NCBI RefSeq assembly: GCF_029335315.1
Contig: NZ_JARJLT010000069.1
Location: 1 to 41,909 of the forward strand
Direction: 5' to 3'
Length of the DNA stretch: 41,909 nt
Source: Pseudomonas citronellolis
GTDB taxonomy: Bacteria; Pseudomonadota; Gammaproteobacteria; Pseudomonadales; Pseudomonadaceae
A program made the position numbers and the translations under genes. This document shows, in pieces, positions 11,656 to 19,064 of this stretch. The notes beneath the pieces were generated by a model. It was not told the origin of the DNA and ran no database searches. It saw only the letters and a list, made by a program, of their open reading frames with translations. The stretch's first letter is position 1, and the number at the start of each line of letters is the position of its first letter.

Positions 11656-12326
11656 GCCAGGCCAAGCGCGCTGACCTGATCGCAGCGAACCTCCGCGCTG
11701 TCCCGGAACCGGCTCATGCCGCCCCGAACGTGGTTCCCGTCGACGACTTCGCCCGCCAGGTGATGGATGACCTGTTCGACCGCATCCGCGGCATCTGCTC
11801 CGGCTGGCGCTCTGCCTGGGCCACGCCTGGCGTGATGGGCAAGGCCAAGGAGGAATGGCTGGCTGAGTTTGCCCGTGCCGGCGTGAACAGCCAGGAGCTG
11901 GTCGACAACGGCGTGCGCGCGCTGCGCCAGAGCAAGCGCGAGTTCGTGCCGGCGCCGGCGGTGTTCGTGGACTGGTGCTTCAGCGCCGATCAGCTGGGCC
12001 TGCCGAGCCTGGAGGAGGCCTACCGCGAAGCCCTGGCCAAGACGCACCCGGCTGCCGCCGCGACCGCCACCTGGAGCCACGCCGCGGTGTACCACGCCGC
12101 CGCCCGCGCCGGCTTCAGCAACCTGCAGCAGCTCAGTCGCGACGACGGCATGAAGCTGCTGGAGAGCAAGTACTCCCAGATCCGCCGCGAGATCGCGAAG
12201 GGCAACAGCCTGCCGCCGGTTCCCGTGGCGGCCCTCCCGCAACCGGCGAAGGCGGCCGATCCTGCCCTTGGCAACAAAGCCCTGCAGGCCATCCGAGCTC
12301 GCCTGAAAGGAGCCCGCAATGTCTGA
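11652..12326 (+). CDS. P-like replication protein (helicase loader)
   Basis: 224 aa; ATG at 11652 overlaps the initiator stop as ATGA. The central part (DFARQVMDDLFDRIRGICSG, WRSAWATPGVMGKAKEEWLA, VRALRQSKREFVPAPAVFVD) matches phage replication protein P, which brings the host DnaB helicase to the initiator complex. An Ala/Pro-rich region and a helical C-terminus follow. Neighbours and order (O then P) support the role. Confidence 0.9.
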   Translation: MSQAKRADLIAANLRAVPEPAHAAPNVVPVDDFARQVMDDLFDRIRGICSGWRSAWATPGVMGKAKEEWLAEFARAGVNSQELVDNGVRALRQSKREFVPAPAVFVDWCFSADQLGLPSLEEAYREALAKTHPAAAATATWSHAAVYHAAARAGFSNLQQLSRDDGMKLLESKYSQIRREIAKGNSLPPVPVAALPQPAKAADPALGNKALQAIRARLKGARNV

Positions 12327-12552
12327 CCTGAACCCGCTGAAGTGGCGCGCCAAGCGCAACCGTGACGGCCAGCAGATCCCGAACTGCTGGATCACCGATA
12401 GCGGCTACACCGTCGCCGAGTGCCGGCTGCCGGAGAGGCGCCTCACCGTCACCCGCCCCGGCGATGCCGCGCCGTCCTTCTACGTTGGCACCCGCGAGGA
12501 GGTGGTGGCGATCATCCAGGCCGACATGGCGGCAAGCGGGGTGCCCGCATGA
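12319..12552 (+). CDS. Phage hypothetical protein, 77 aa
   Basis: The ATG at 12319 has AGGAG upstream and overlaps the end of the P-like gene. A small beta-rich protein (WITDSGYTVAECRLPERRLT, PSFYVGTREEVVAIIQADMA). It probably belongs to a conserved group of unnamed proteins that follow replication genes in Pseudomonas phages. No function can be given. Confidence 0.75.
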   Translation: MSDLNPLKWRAKRNRDGQQIPNCWITDSGYTVAECRLPERRLTVTRPGDAAPSFYVGTREEVVAIIQADMAASGVPA

Positions 12553-13058
12553 CCCCAGCCAAGCACGTCTCTCTCATGCACGGTCAGACCGGTATCGCCA
12601 AGAAGGTGTACGAGTGCGTGCCGATCACTGAGGGATGGAGTTCGTTTCAGGTGATGGCAGCCATGCGCAATCTCACTGGCAGCACCCCGGACCCCCGGAT
12701 TGTGTCGGGCTGCCTCACCTCGCTGGCCGACGCAGGCCTGATCAAGAAGACCGGCCGCGATACCTACCAGCGCCTCCCGGTCGAGCAGAAGCAGAAAACC
12801 CAGGAGAAGCTGATGGCCGCGCCCGCGAAGAAGACCGAGCAGCATGTGGAAACCAAGGCGGGCGCCACTCCGCTGGAAATGCTGGGCGAGCTGGCCTCCG
12901 AGATAGTCGGCATGGCAGATCACCTGAAGCGTCTGGCTGCTCGCGTCGAGGACGCTGCTCTGGCGGTTGAGCAGCAGCGCGAGGCCACTGCGAAGTCGAT
13001 GGAGGGCTATCGCCAGCTCAAGGCGCTGCTCAAGAGCCTGCAGGGGGATGCGGAGTGA
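12549..13058 (+). CDS. Phage protein with winged-helix N-terminus, 169 aa
   Basis: The ATG at 12549 overlaps the previous stop (ATGA). Residues 15-75 look like a winged-helix domain (VYECVPITEGWSSFQVMAAM, VSGCLTSLADAGLIKKTGRD). Residues 105-168 are one long helix (MLGELASEIVGMADHLKRLA, ARVEDAALAVEQQREATAKS), probably a coiled coil for dimerisation. It is likely a DNA-binding accessory factor of the early operon; no named family. Confidence 0.72.
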   Translation: MTPAKHVSLMHGQTGIAKKVYECVPITEGWSSFQVMAAMRNLTGSTPDPRIVSGCLTSLADAGLIKKTGRDTYQRLPVEQKQKTQEKLMAAPAKKTEQHVETKAGATPLEMLGELASEIVGMADHLKRLAARVEDAALAVEQQREATAKSMEGYRQLKALLKSLQGDAE

Positions 13059-13429
13059 TGAAGGGGCGCAACGTCACCGCCGAGCAGAAGCGCTGGCACG
13101 ACCTGCTCGTCAGCGTGGTGGGCTGCATCGCCTGCCGCGTCGATCATGGCGAGCTGAACGACTTCTGCAGCATCCACCACGTCGACGGTCGCACCAAGCA
13201 GCACGCGCACTGGTACGTGCTGCCGCTGTGCGCGGGGCATCATCAGTACGGCACCGGCCCGGAGAGCTTCCCGGGCGTGGCCGTGCACCCGTACAAGGCG
13301 CAGTTCGAGGCGCGCTACGGGCGCCAGGCTGATCTTGTCGGCACCTGCGCGCGGCTGGTCGCCGAGGCCGGCCACGACATTCCCGCCGGCTTCCTGGCCT
13401 GGCTCGATGGCGACGAGGTGATGGCATGA
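13058..13429 (+). CDS. Ref-like RecA-dependent nuclease
   Basis: 123 aa. The motif pattern (VGCIACRVDHG, CSIHHVDGRTKQHAHWYVLP, LCAGHHQYGTG) is the HNH-like zinc fold of phage P1 Ref and relatives, which cut DNA within RecA filaments and stimulate recombination. The ATG at 13058 is used rather than the adjoining GTG at 13055. It overlaps the next gene by 4 bp. Together with the VRR-NUC protein it forms a recombination pair in the early operon. Confidence 0.85.
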   Translation: MKGRNVTAEQKRWHDLLVSVVGCIACRVDHGELNDFCSIHHVDGRTKQHAHWYVLPLCAGHHQYGTGPESFPGVAVHPYKAQFEARYGRQADLVGTCARLVAEAGHDIPAGFLAWLDGDEVMA

Positions 13430-13857
13430 AGTCGCCCCGTCCTGTCGCGCGTACCCCGCGCCCCTTGCGCCGGCCGAAGATCGACTGGGAGGGCCGGGAG
13501 CAGGCCGTCCTGTTCTCCATCCTCTCCCTGAAGCACCCAGAGGCTGCCCGCCTGGCATTCCACGTTCCCAACGGCGGCCACCGGCACATCAAGGTCGCCG
13601 CGGAGATGAAGCGCCAGGGCGTGAAGGCCGGCGTCAGCGACATCGTGCTGCCCATGGCTCGCGGCGGCTGGTTCGGGCTGTACATCGAGTTCAAGGCCGC
13701 GCCGCCGAACGACGCCCGGGTTTCGCCCGAGCAGAGTGCGTTCCTGTTGCGCGTCGAGCAACAGGGGTACTACGCCACGGTGTGCCGCGGCGTCGACGAC
13801 GCGCTGCGCGTGATCGATGACTACCTGGCGCAGCCCAGGACGGAGGTGGTTCGGTGA
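13426..13857 (+). CDS. VRR-NUC domain nuclease
   Basis: 143 aa. A basic N-terminus (PRPVARTPRPLRRPKI) is followed by a PD-(D/E)xK-type VRR-NUC fold: WEGREQAVLF, HVPNGGHR, then GVKAGVSDIVLP with the active-site Asp, IEFKA with the Glu-x-Lys, and SPEQSAFLLRVEQQGY. Stand-alone phage VRR-NUC proteins are thought to be structure-specific nucleases, for example resolving branched DNA. It overlaps both neighbours by 4 bp. Confidence 0.93.
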   Translation: MKSPRPVARTPRPLRRPKIDWEGREQAVLFSILSLKHPEAARLAFHVPNGGHRHIKVAAEMKRQGVKAGVSDIVLPMARGGWFGLYIEFKAAPPNDARVSPEQSAFLLRVEQQGYYATVCRGVDDALRVIDDYLAQPRTEVVR

Positions 13858-14273
13858 TCGATATCTGGGAAGACGTCTGCCGGATCGTTGGTGAGTCGTG
13901 GTCGGTTACTCCGGCGCAGCGGCAGGAGGCGCTCCAGTGCTGCGCCGGCCTTGGCGTGCCAGGCATCACGGTAATCGGCGCCCTGTGGCGCCGCGCCGAC
14001 GAGGTGCTGGCTGCTGCGCCTGCCGCCGAGATCGAGCGCCGGGTGCATGAGCTGAACGAGCAGGCCCGCCTCGGCGGCCAGCGCGAGCGCATCGCCCTGG
14101 GCTACAGCGAAGGCCGGCGGTTGGGTAATCGCTTCCTCGGGCCGCGCAAGGTGGCACGCACCAGAAGGGCGCTCGCCGACCGCATCCGCCGCGAGATCGA
14201 CGCGCTCAGGAATGAAGAGCGGCGCCTGGAGGCAGAGCTGAAGAGGAGGGCGCATGCGGAAGCACGGGCCTGA
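13854..14273 (+). CDS. Phage hypothetical protein, 139 aa
   Basis: GTG start overlapping the VRR-NUC stop. The N-terminal half is compact (MIDIWEDVCRIVGESWSVTP, QCCAGLGVPGITVIGALWRR). The C-terminal half is a long basic helix (DRIRREIDALRNEERRLEAE followed by LKRRAHAEARA) with coiled-coil character. Function unknown. It resembles proteins of the TIGR02444 type only loosely; I do not assign it. Confidence 0.7.
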   Translation: MIDIWEDVCRIVGESWSVTPAQRQEALQCCAGLGVPGITVIGALWRRADEVLAAAPAAEIERRVHELNEQARLGGQRERIALGYSEGRRLGNRFLGPRKVARTRRALADRIRREIDALRNEERRLEAELKRRAHAEARA

Positions 14274-14556
14274 TCTGTTGAAGGATGTGCCGGCTATTCA
14301 GCGCTGCCGGCAGTGTCGTGGGAAGGGCTTCACCAAGGGCGTGTTCTTCGAGCTCGACTGCGCCGGCTGCGATGGCACGGGCTGGGTAGCTCTGGACGGC
14401 CAGCCAGTGGGCGATGCCGTCAAGCTGATCCGAGCGCTGGGGCGTCGCCTGGATAAGGTCGAGCAGCAGGCGGTGGATCGCGCGAAGGCATCCACATGGG
14501 ATGCGCAGGACAACAACCGCCGCGGGGCCGGCGGATCGCACTGGACGGGGGATTGA
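14254..14556 (+). CDS. DnaJ-type zinc-finger phage protein
   Basis: 100 aa. It contains CRQCRGKGF and CAGCDGTGW, the paired CxxCxGxG repeats of DnaJ zinc fingers, at residues 18-45, followed by a helical tail (DAVKLIRALGRRLDKVEQQA). AGGAGG precedes the ATG. Such minimal zinc-finger proteins commonly precede antiterminator Q in lambdoid phages. Metal binding is a confident inference; the target is unknown. Confidence 0.82.
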   Translation: MRKHGPDLLKDVPAIQRCRQCRGKGFTKGVFFELDCAGCDGTGWVALDGQPVGDAVKLIRALGRRLDKVEQQAVDRAKASTWDAQDNNRRGAGGSHWTGD

Positions 14557-14559
14557 GGC

Positions 14560-14934
14560 GTGAAGATCAAAGCGACCGAGTTTCTGATGGAGCAATACGG
14601 ACTCTGGGTGTGGCGAGATAACGGTGTGCCGCGCTGTGCGTCGCCCTTGCTGGCGATCATGCTGCGCAACCCTGCGAACGAAAAACGGTTCAAGGCGCCG
14701 GCGCTGCTGATCAGCGATGACAGGGCCTTGCAGGTCGACACGTTCCTGGCGCACCTGGTGAAGGATGACCCGGAGGCCGTGGAGAGCATGACCTACTACT
14801 TCGTCCACGGCCTGACGTACCGGGAGGTCGGCGACCGAATGGGGCGTAGCTACGCGGACGCTCGAATGCTCGTCCGCGCCGGGCTGTCGGCTATTACCGC
14901 GTGCTTTCTGATGCACGAACGGCTCGCCGCCTGA
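14560..14934 (+). CDS. Q-like late antitermination protein
   Basis: 124 aa, GTG start. The C-terminal half (VESMTYYFVHGLTYREVGDR, YADARMLVRAGLSAITACFL) matches the lambdoid antitermination-Q-type family with a helix-turn-helix. It is the last early gene and is followed by a strong promoter and a terminator (14957-15061), exactly the Q-dependent arrangement. It should allow RNA polymerase from PR' to pass the terminator and transcribe the whole late operon. Confidence 0.85.
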   Translation: MKIKATEFLMEQYGLWVWRDNGVPRCASPLLAIMLRNPANEKRFKAPALLISDDRALQVDTFLAHLVKDDPEAVESMTYYFVHGLTYREVGDRMGRSYADARMLVRAGLSAITACFLMHERLAA

Positions 14935-14956
14935 ATGAATATCCAGTCTGTATGCA

Positions 14957-14985
14957 TTGACAGTGATAATCGCAGGACGTAGAGT
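14957..14985 (+). promoter_or_regulatory. Late promoter PR'
   Basis: Consensus -35 TTGACA (14957-14962), 17-bp spacer, -10 TAGAGT (14980-14985). It lies 22 bp after the Q-like gene, upstream of a terminator and the holin, as expected for the late promoter acted on by Q. Confidence 0.85.
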
Positions 14986-15034
14986 TTCCGGCAGATTGCG
15001 GTTTTGCCGCTTCGGCGAACCTTCGCAACACATC

Positions 15035-15061
15035 AAGCCCGACCTCTGAGTCGGGCTTTTT
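15035..15061 (+). terminator. Terminator between late promoter and holin
   Basis: A 9-bp stem AAGCCCGAC / GTCGGGCTT with a 6-nt loop and a T5 tract, about 45 nt downstream of the predicted PR' start. It would stop late transcription in the absence of Q. Confidence 0.92.
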
Positions 15062-15150
15062 GTTGCTCGCGATTTCATGGTGCGCGCTCCCGCGCCTTGC
15101 CCGATCACGCTCGGGCCTTTCTATTCATGCCCCGCAGAGGGGATATCGAG

Positions 15151-15483
15151 ATGATGAAGATGTCCGACAAACCCGAGCTCCTTGCAATTGCGCTCGCGTG
15201 GTTGAGCCAGCACGCACCCGTGCTGTACGCAGGCGGACTGTCCTTCCTGGTAGCGGTGACCCGAGTCATCTACGGCGGTGGTACTCGGCGTCAGGCGCTG
15301 CTCGAGGCGACGCTGTGCACGCTGATCACCCTGGGCCTGATCCCGGTCCTGGAGTGGCTCGGCCTGCCGCAGAACATGGCCACCGCCGCCGGCGTGTTCA
15401 CCGGCTTCCTCGGCGTGAAGAAGATCGCCGAACTGGCTGATCGCGTTGCCGACTGGAAGCTTCCGCGCGCCGGTGGGCAGTGA
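15151..15483 (+). CDS. Phage holin (lambda-type superfamily)
   Basis: 110 aa. GAGGGG lies 8 nt before the ATG at 15151; an upstream ATG at 15127 lacks a ribosome-binding site. Three hydrophobic segments: LLAIALAWLSQ, VLYAGGLSFLVAVTRVIYGG and ALLEATLCTLITLGLIPVLE, then GVFTGFLGVKKIAELADRV. The shape matches small-phage holins of the lambda family. It forms inner-membrane holes that time lysis. It is first in the late operon, 23 kb from the endolysin and spanins. Further ATG codons at 15154 and 15160 might give dual starts. Confidence 0.85.
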   Translation: MMKMSDKPELLAIALAWLSQHAPVLYAGGLSFLVAVTRVIYGGGTRRQALLEATLCTLITLGLIPVLEWLGLPQNMATAAGVFTGFLGVKKIAELADRVADWKLPRAGGQ

Positions 15484-16241
15484 TCGTCGTTGGCGCTGAC
15501 GGGCTGCAAGCTCAGCTCGATGCGCTTGCCGACCTTGAGCAGAACCTGATCCCCTATGCCGTATCGACCGCGCTGACAAAGACTGCCCAGGGCCTGGTCG
15601 GTCGGCTGCAGGATGAGATGCGCGTGGTGTTTGACAAGCCGACGCCCTACACCATGAGCGCACTGCGGATGTTCCCGGCGACCAAGGATCGCTTGAGCGC
15701 ACGAGTTTGGTTCAGGGAGGGCGCTGACAAGGCCATGCCTGCGTCTATCTGGCTGGCCCCCGAGGTCTATGGTGGCGGGCGTCGGCACAAGCCGCTCGAG
15801 CTTCAGCTGCGCGAGCGGAACATCCTGCCCTATGGGATGTACGTCGTACCCGGTGAGGGTGCCGAGTTGGATGCCTACGGCAACATCAAACGGGGCCAAC
15901 TGATCAAGGCCATAAGTGGCGTGAAGGGCTTTACCCAGAAGGGCTATGACGCCAACGCCACGGACAGCATGCGCAGCCTGAAGAAGGCCAACGCCAAGAG
16001 CTACTTCGTCATGAAGCGTGGGGGGCGAGCCATCGGCATAGCCCAGCGCACGGGGTGGGGCAAGGGCAACAGGGCCTCTATCAAGATGGTCCTGGCCTTC
16101 GTGGCTAAGCCCAAGTACAGCGAGCGGCTGAGCTTCTTCCAGATCGCCGAGCAGTACACGCGCGAGCACTTGCCTACTGAGTTCGACAGGGCTCTGGCCA
16201 CGGTGCGCCAGCGGTTCGCAGCTCGATCGCAGCGGCGCTGA
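15480..16241 (+). CDS. GpZ-like minor tail protein
   Basis: 253 aa, GTG start overlapping the holin stop by 4 bp. Segments such as PYAVSTALTKTAQGLVGRLQ followed by DEMRVVFDKPTPYTMSALRM, and the Gly-rich middle, resemble the phage lambda Z-type tail/virion morphogenesis family. Lambda Z acts at tail completion, but here the gene precedes terminase, so the role is inferred from sequence style rather than position. It could also be a head-tail joining protein. Confidence 0.6.
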   Translation: MIVVGADGLQAQLDALADLEQNLIPYAVSTALTKTAQGLVGRLQDEMRVVFDKPTPYTMSALRMFPATKDRLSARVWFREGADKAMPASIWLAPEVYGGGRRHKPLELQLRERNILPYGMYVVPGEGAELDAYGNIKRGQLIKAISGVKGFTQKGYDANATDSMRSLKKANAKSYFVMKRGGRAIGIAQRTGWGKGNRASIKMVLAFVAKPKYSERLSFFQIAEQYTREHLPTEFDRALATVRQRFAARSQRR

Positions 16242-16254
16242 AACAACGGCCGCA

Positions 16255-16330
16255 GCTACGTGCCGCCGCCCACCCCCTCTCTGGGTCCTCCCGGGGTAGG
16301 GGTGGGTAGAGGGTAATTCGAGCCCCGCGC
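16255..16330. other. Probable cos region
   Basis: A non-coding stretch of 135 bp directly upstream of the small terminase gene holds nested GC-rich dyads: CCCACCCC with GGGGTGGG, CCCTCT with AGAGGG, and a central CCCGGG near the middle. In lambda-type phages with Nu1/gpA terminase, cos lies exactly here. The nicking positions cannot be read from the sequence. Confidence 0.55.
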
Positions 16331-16376
16331 GCCAACTATGTATGACCGAATTTCGGAGGTTGGTTGTTGTTTAGTC

Positions 16377-16922
16377 ATGAGCAAAAACGAAACAACCAAG
16401 CAGCGCGGATGGTTGAACAAATCCGAGATGGCCGCGAGCCTCGGGATTTCTCCGCAAGCCTTTGACAAATGGGGCGTTCAGCCAATCGAGCGGATAGGTC
16501 GAGAGGCCTTCTACACGGTGTCGGATGTGGTCGAAAACCGCATCCAGCACGCCGCTCGGAAACAACAACCTGAGGGGGAGCTACCGGAAGGTCTCGATCC
16601 CTACGTAGAGGCAAAACTGCTACAGGCAAAGCTGGAGTTGACCTTGGAGCAGGCATACGCCCAGAAGCTGAAAAACCAGGTACAGGACAAGCTCCTCGTC
16701 CCTGTCCCCTTTGCCACCTTCGCGCTGGCCAAGATCGCCGCCAAGATAGGCTCGAAGCTGGAGACAGTCGGGAAGACTGTGAGCCAGCGCCACCCAGAGA
16801 TGGACCCCTTAATCCTGGAAGCCTTCGAGCGGGAGATCGCCCTGGCGCGAAACCTCTCGGCCGACTTCGGCGACGACCTTCCGGGATATCTCGATGAGTA
16901 CCTTGCAACCCTGGATGAATGA
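16377..16922 (+). CDS. Small terminase subunit (Nu1-like)
   Basis: 181 aa. The N-terminal helix-turn-helix (LNKSEMAASLGISPQAFDKW) binds cos DNA in the Nu1 family; the C-terminal half is a long helix (LEQAYAQKLKNQVQDKLLVP) ending in an acidic segment that contacts the large subunit. The ATG at 16377 is preferred; an upstream ATG at 16338 has no ribosome-binding site. It overlaps the large subunit gene by 29 bp. Confidence 0.92.
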   Translation: MSKNETTKQRGWLNKSEMAASLGISPQAFDKWGVQPIERIGREAFYTVSDVVENRIQHAARKQQPEGELPEGLDPYVEAKLLQAKLELTLEQAYAQKLKNQVQDKLLVPVPFATFALAKIAAKIGSKLETVGKTVSQRHPEMDPLILEAFEREIALARNLSADFGDDLPGYLDEYLATLDE

Positions 16923-18858
16923 CCTGCGCAATGCGGTCAAGCTGGGCTTGCAGGCCATGTTCAAAGAACTGCCGATGACGGCGGTTCAATGGGCCGACGA
17001 GCACTTCTACATGTCGGCCGAGTCCTCGTACAACGAGGGCGAATGGAAGACAGCCCCCTTCCAGGTCGCGATCCTGAACGCGATGGGCAACGACCTCATC
17101 AAGGTGGTCAATTTCGTCAAGTCGGCGCGGATCGGTTACACCAAGCTGCTGATGGCCAACATCGGCTACAAGATCCAGCACAAGCGCCGCAACATCATGA
17201 TGTGGAGCCCGACGGACCCGGATGCCGAGTCCATCAGCAAGAAGCACGTGATGGGGATGGTGCGCGACGTAGAGGTCATGCTGGAGCTCGCGCCCTGGTA
17301 CGGCAAGAAGCACAGCGACAACACCCTGGACAACAAGGTGTTCTCGAACCGCCGAAACCTCTGGATTCTCGGCGGCAAGGCCGCCAGGAACTACCGCGAG
17401 AAGTCGCCCGACGAGGTGATCTACGACGAGCTGTCGAAGTTCGACGCCGACGTCGAGGGCGAGGGCTCGCCGACATTCCTCGGCGACAAGCGCCTGGATG
17501 GCGCGATCTACCCGAAGTCCATTCGTGGCTCGACGCCCAAGACCGCCGGCAGCTGCCAGATCACCAAGGCGGCCGAGGAGTCGCCCCATCGGCTGCACTT
17601 CCACGTCGCCTGTCCGCACTGCCATCAAGAGCAGTCCCTGAAGTGGGGCGGCAAGGATTGCGCATTCGGCCTGAAGTGGCGGAAGAACGCGCTGGGCGAG
17701 GCGGAGGAGGCTTGGTACTCCTGCGAGCACTGCAACGCCTGCTTTATCCATCGCGACATGGTGGCGGCTCAGGAGCATGGTCGCTGGATCTGCTTGGAGA
17801 CCGGCATCTGGACGCGCGACAGCATGGACTGGTTTGGCCCGGACAACGAGCCGATCCGCACGCCGCGCTCGGTCAGCTTCTACTGCTGGGCCATCTACAG
17901 CACCTGGAAAGACTGGGTATCGCTGGCTGATGAGTGGCTCAAGGTCAAGGGCGACCGCGAAAAGCTGATCGCCTTCATCAACACCACGCGCGGCGAGGTG
18001 TGGGAGGAGGACCAGGGCGAGCGCGTGGAGTGGCAGGCGCTCTATGCCCGCCGCGAGAACTACCCGAAGGTGCCGCCGCAGGCGCTGGTTCTGATGGGCG
18101 GCATCGACACCCAGGACGACCGCTACGAGGGCCGCGTCTGGGCCTTCGGCCTGGGCGAGGAAGCCTGGCTGGTGCATCGCTTCGTGCTCTACGGCGATCC
18201 CGGCAGCGAGGAGCTGCGGCGCAAGGTCGGGCTGGAGATTCACCGGCAGTTCACCCGCGCCGACGGCGTACCGATGGGCGTCATGCGCTGGTGCTGGGAC
18301 GCCGGCGGCCACTATGCCGACGAGGTGGAGGCCGAGAGCGCCAAGCATGGCGTGCACTGGGTGATCCCGACCTTCGGGGCCAGCACCTACGGCAAGCCCA
18401 TCGCCAACTTCCCGAAGCGCCGCAAGCGCAAGGTCTACAAGACCGAACTTGGCACCGACAACGCGAAGGAGCTGATCTACAGCCGCCTGCGCATCGACGT
18501 GCCGATCCCGTGGCAGCCGACGCCTGGCTGTGTGCACTTCCCGATCGACAGCGACATCTGCGACGAGGACGAGCTGAAGCAGATCACCGCCGAGAAGAAG
18601 AAGCCGGTGATGGCGAAGGGCGTCCGCGTCCTGCGCTGGGACTCCGGTGGGCGCCGAAACGAGGCTCTGGACTGCTTCGTGTACGCCCTTGCCGCGCTGC
18701 GCATCAGCCAGCAGCGCTTCGGCCTCGACCTCGACCAGCTGGAGCGCGTGCGCGTTGAGCCCGTGCCGGAGCCGGTCGCCCAGCAGCAACCCTCGAACGA
18801 TAACCACGCCAGCACCTCAGGGGGCTGGCTCAACACTGGAAGCGGACCATGGCTCTGA
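16894..18858 (+). CDS. Large terminase subunit (GpA-like)
   Basis: 654 aa, the expected size for lambda gpA. N-terminal ATPase: deviant Walker A (VKSARIGYTK) and Walker B (EVIYDELSKFD). Middle zinc-binding pairs (CPHCHQ, CEHCNAC). C-terminal nuclease domain beginning MGGIDTQDDRYEGRVWAFGL. It packages phage DNA into the prohead and cuts at cos together with the Nu1-like subunit. The tail contains a Q/P-rich stretch before the end. Confidence 0.97.
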   Translation: MSTLQPWMNDLRNAVKLGLQAMFKELPMTAVQWADEHFYMSAESSYNEGEWKTAPFQVAILNAMGNDLIKVVNFVKSARIGYTKLLMANIGYKIQHKRRNIMMWSPTDPDAESISKKHVMGMVRDVEVMLELAPWYGKKHSDNTLDNKVFSNRRNLWILGGKAARNYREKSPDEVIYDELSKFDADVEGEGSPTFLGDKRLDGAIYPKSIRGSTPKTAGSCQITKAAEESPHRLHFHVACPHCHQEQSLKWGGKDCAFGLKWRKNALGEAEEAWYSCEHCNACFIHRDMVAAQEHGRWICLETGIWTRDSMDWFGPDNEPIRTPRSVSFYCWAIYSTWKDWVSLADEWLKVKGDREKLIAFINTTRGEVWEEDQGERVEWQALYARRENYPKVPPQALVLMGGIDTQDDRYEGRVWAFGLGEEAWLVHRFVLYGDPGSEELRRKVGLEIHRQFTRADGVPMGVMRWCWDAGGHYADEVEAESAKHGVHWVIPTFGASTYGKPIANFPKRRKRKVYKTELGTDNAKELIYSRLRIDVPIPWQPTPGCVHFPIDSDICDEDELKQITAEKKKPVMAKGVRVLRWDSGGRRNEALDCFVYALAALRISQQRFGLDLDQLERVRVEPVPEPVAQQQPSNDNHASTSGGWLNTGSGPWL

Positions 18859-19064
18859 CAGCGCAGCAGATGCTCGACAAGTACCTGGAGGCCGAGGCCG
18901 CGGTGCTGGAAGGGCGGACGGTGATCTTCAACGGACGCACCCACACGATGGAGGACATCGAGAAGATCCGCGCCGGCCGCCGGGAATGGGAGCGCCGTGC
19001 AGCGGCAGAACAGGACCGCGCCGCCGGCCGCCGCTCCGGCCCGGCCCTGGCGGAGTTCAGCTGA
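18849..19064 (+). CDS. gpW-like head-tail joining protein
   Basis: 71 aa. The sequence (TAQQMLDKYLEAEAAVLEGR followed by TVIFNGRTHTMEDIEKIRAG) is the small alpha/beta gpW fold that connects head to tail below the portal. It is in the standard place, between terminase and portal, and overlaps both genes. Confidence 0.9.
   Translation: MALTAQQMLDKYLEAEAAVLEGRTVIFNGRTHTMEDIEKIRAGRREWERRAAAEQDRAAGRRSGPALAEFS

Noticed and set aside
16375-18807. An 810-aa minus-strand frame opposite terminase
   Set aside because: A GC-rich codon shadow of the terminase genes; the plus-strand frame shows all terminase motifs.
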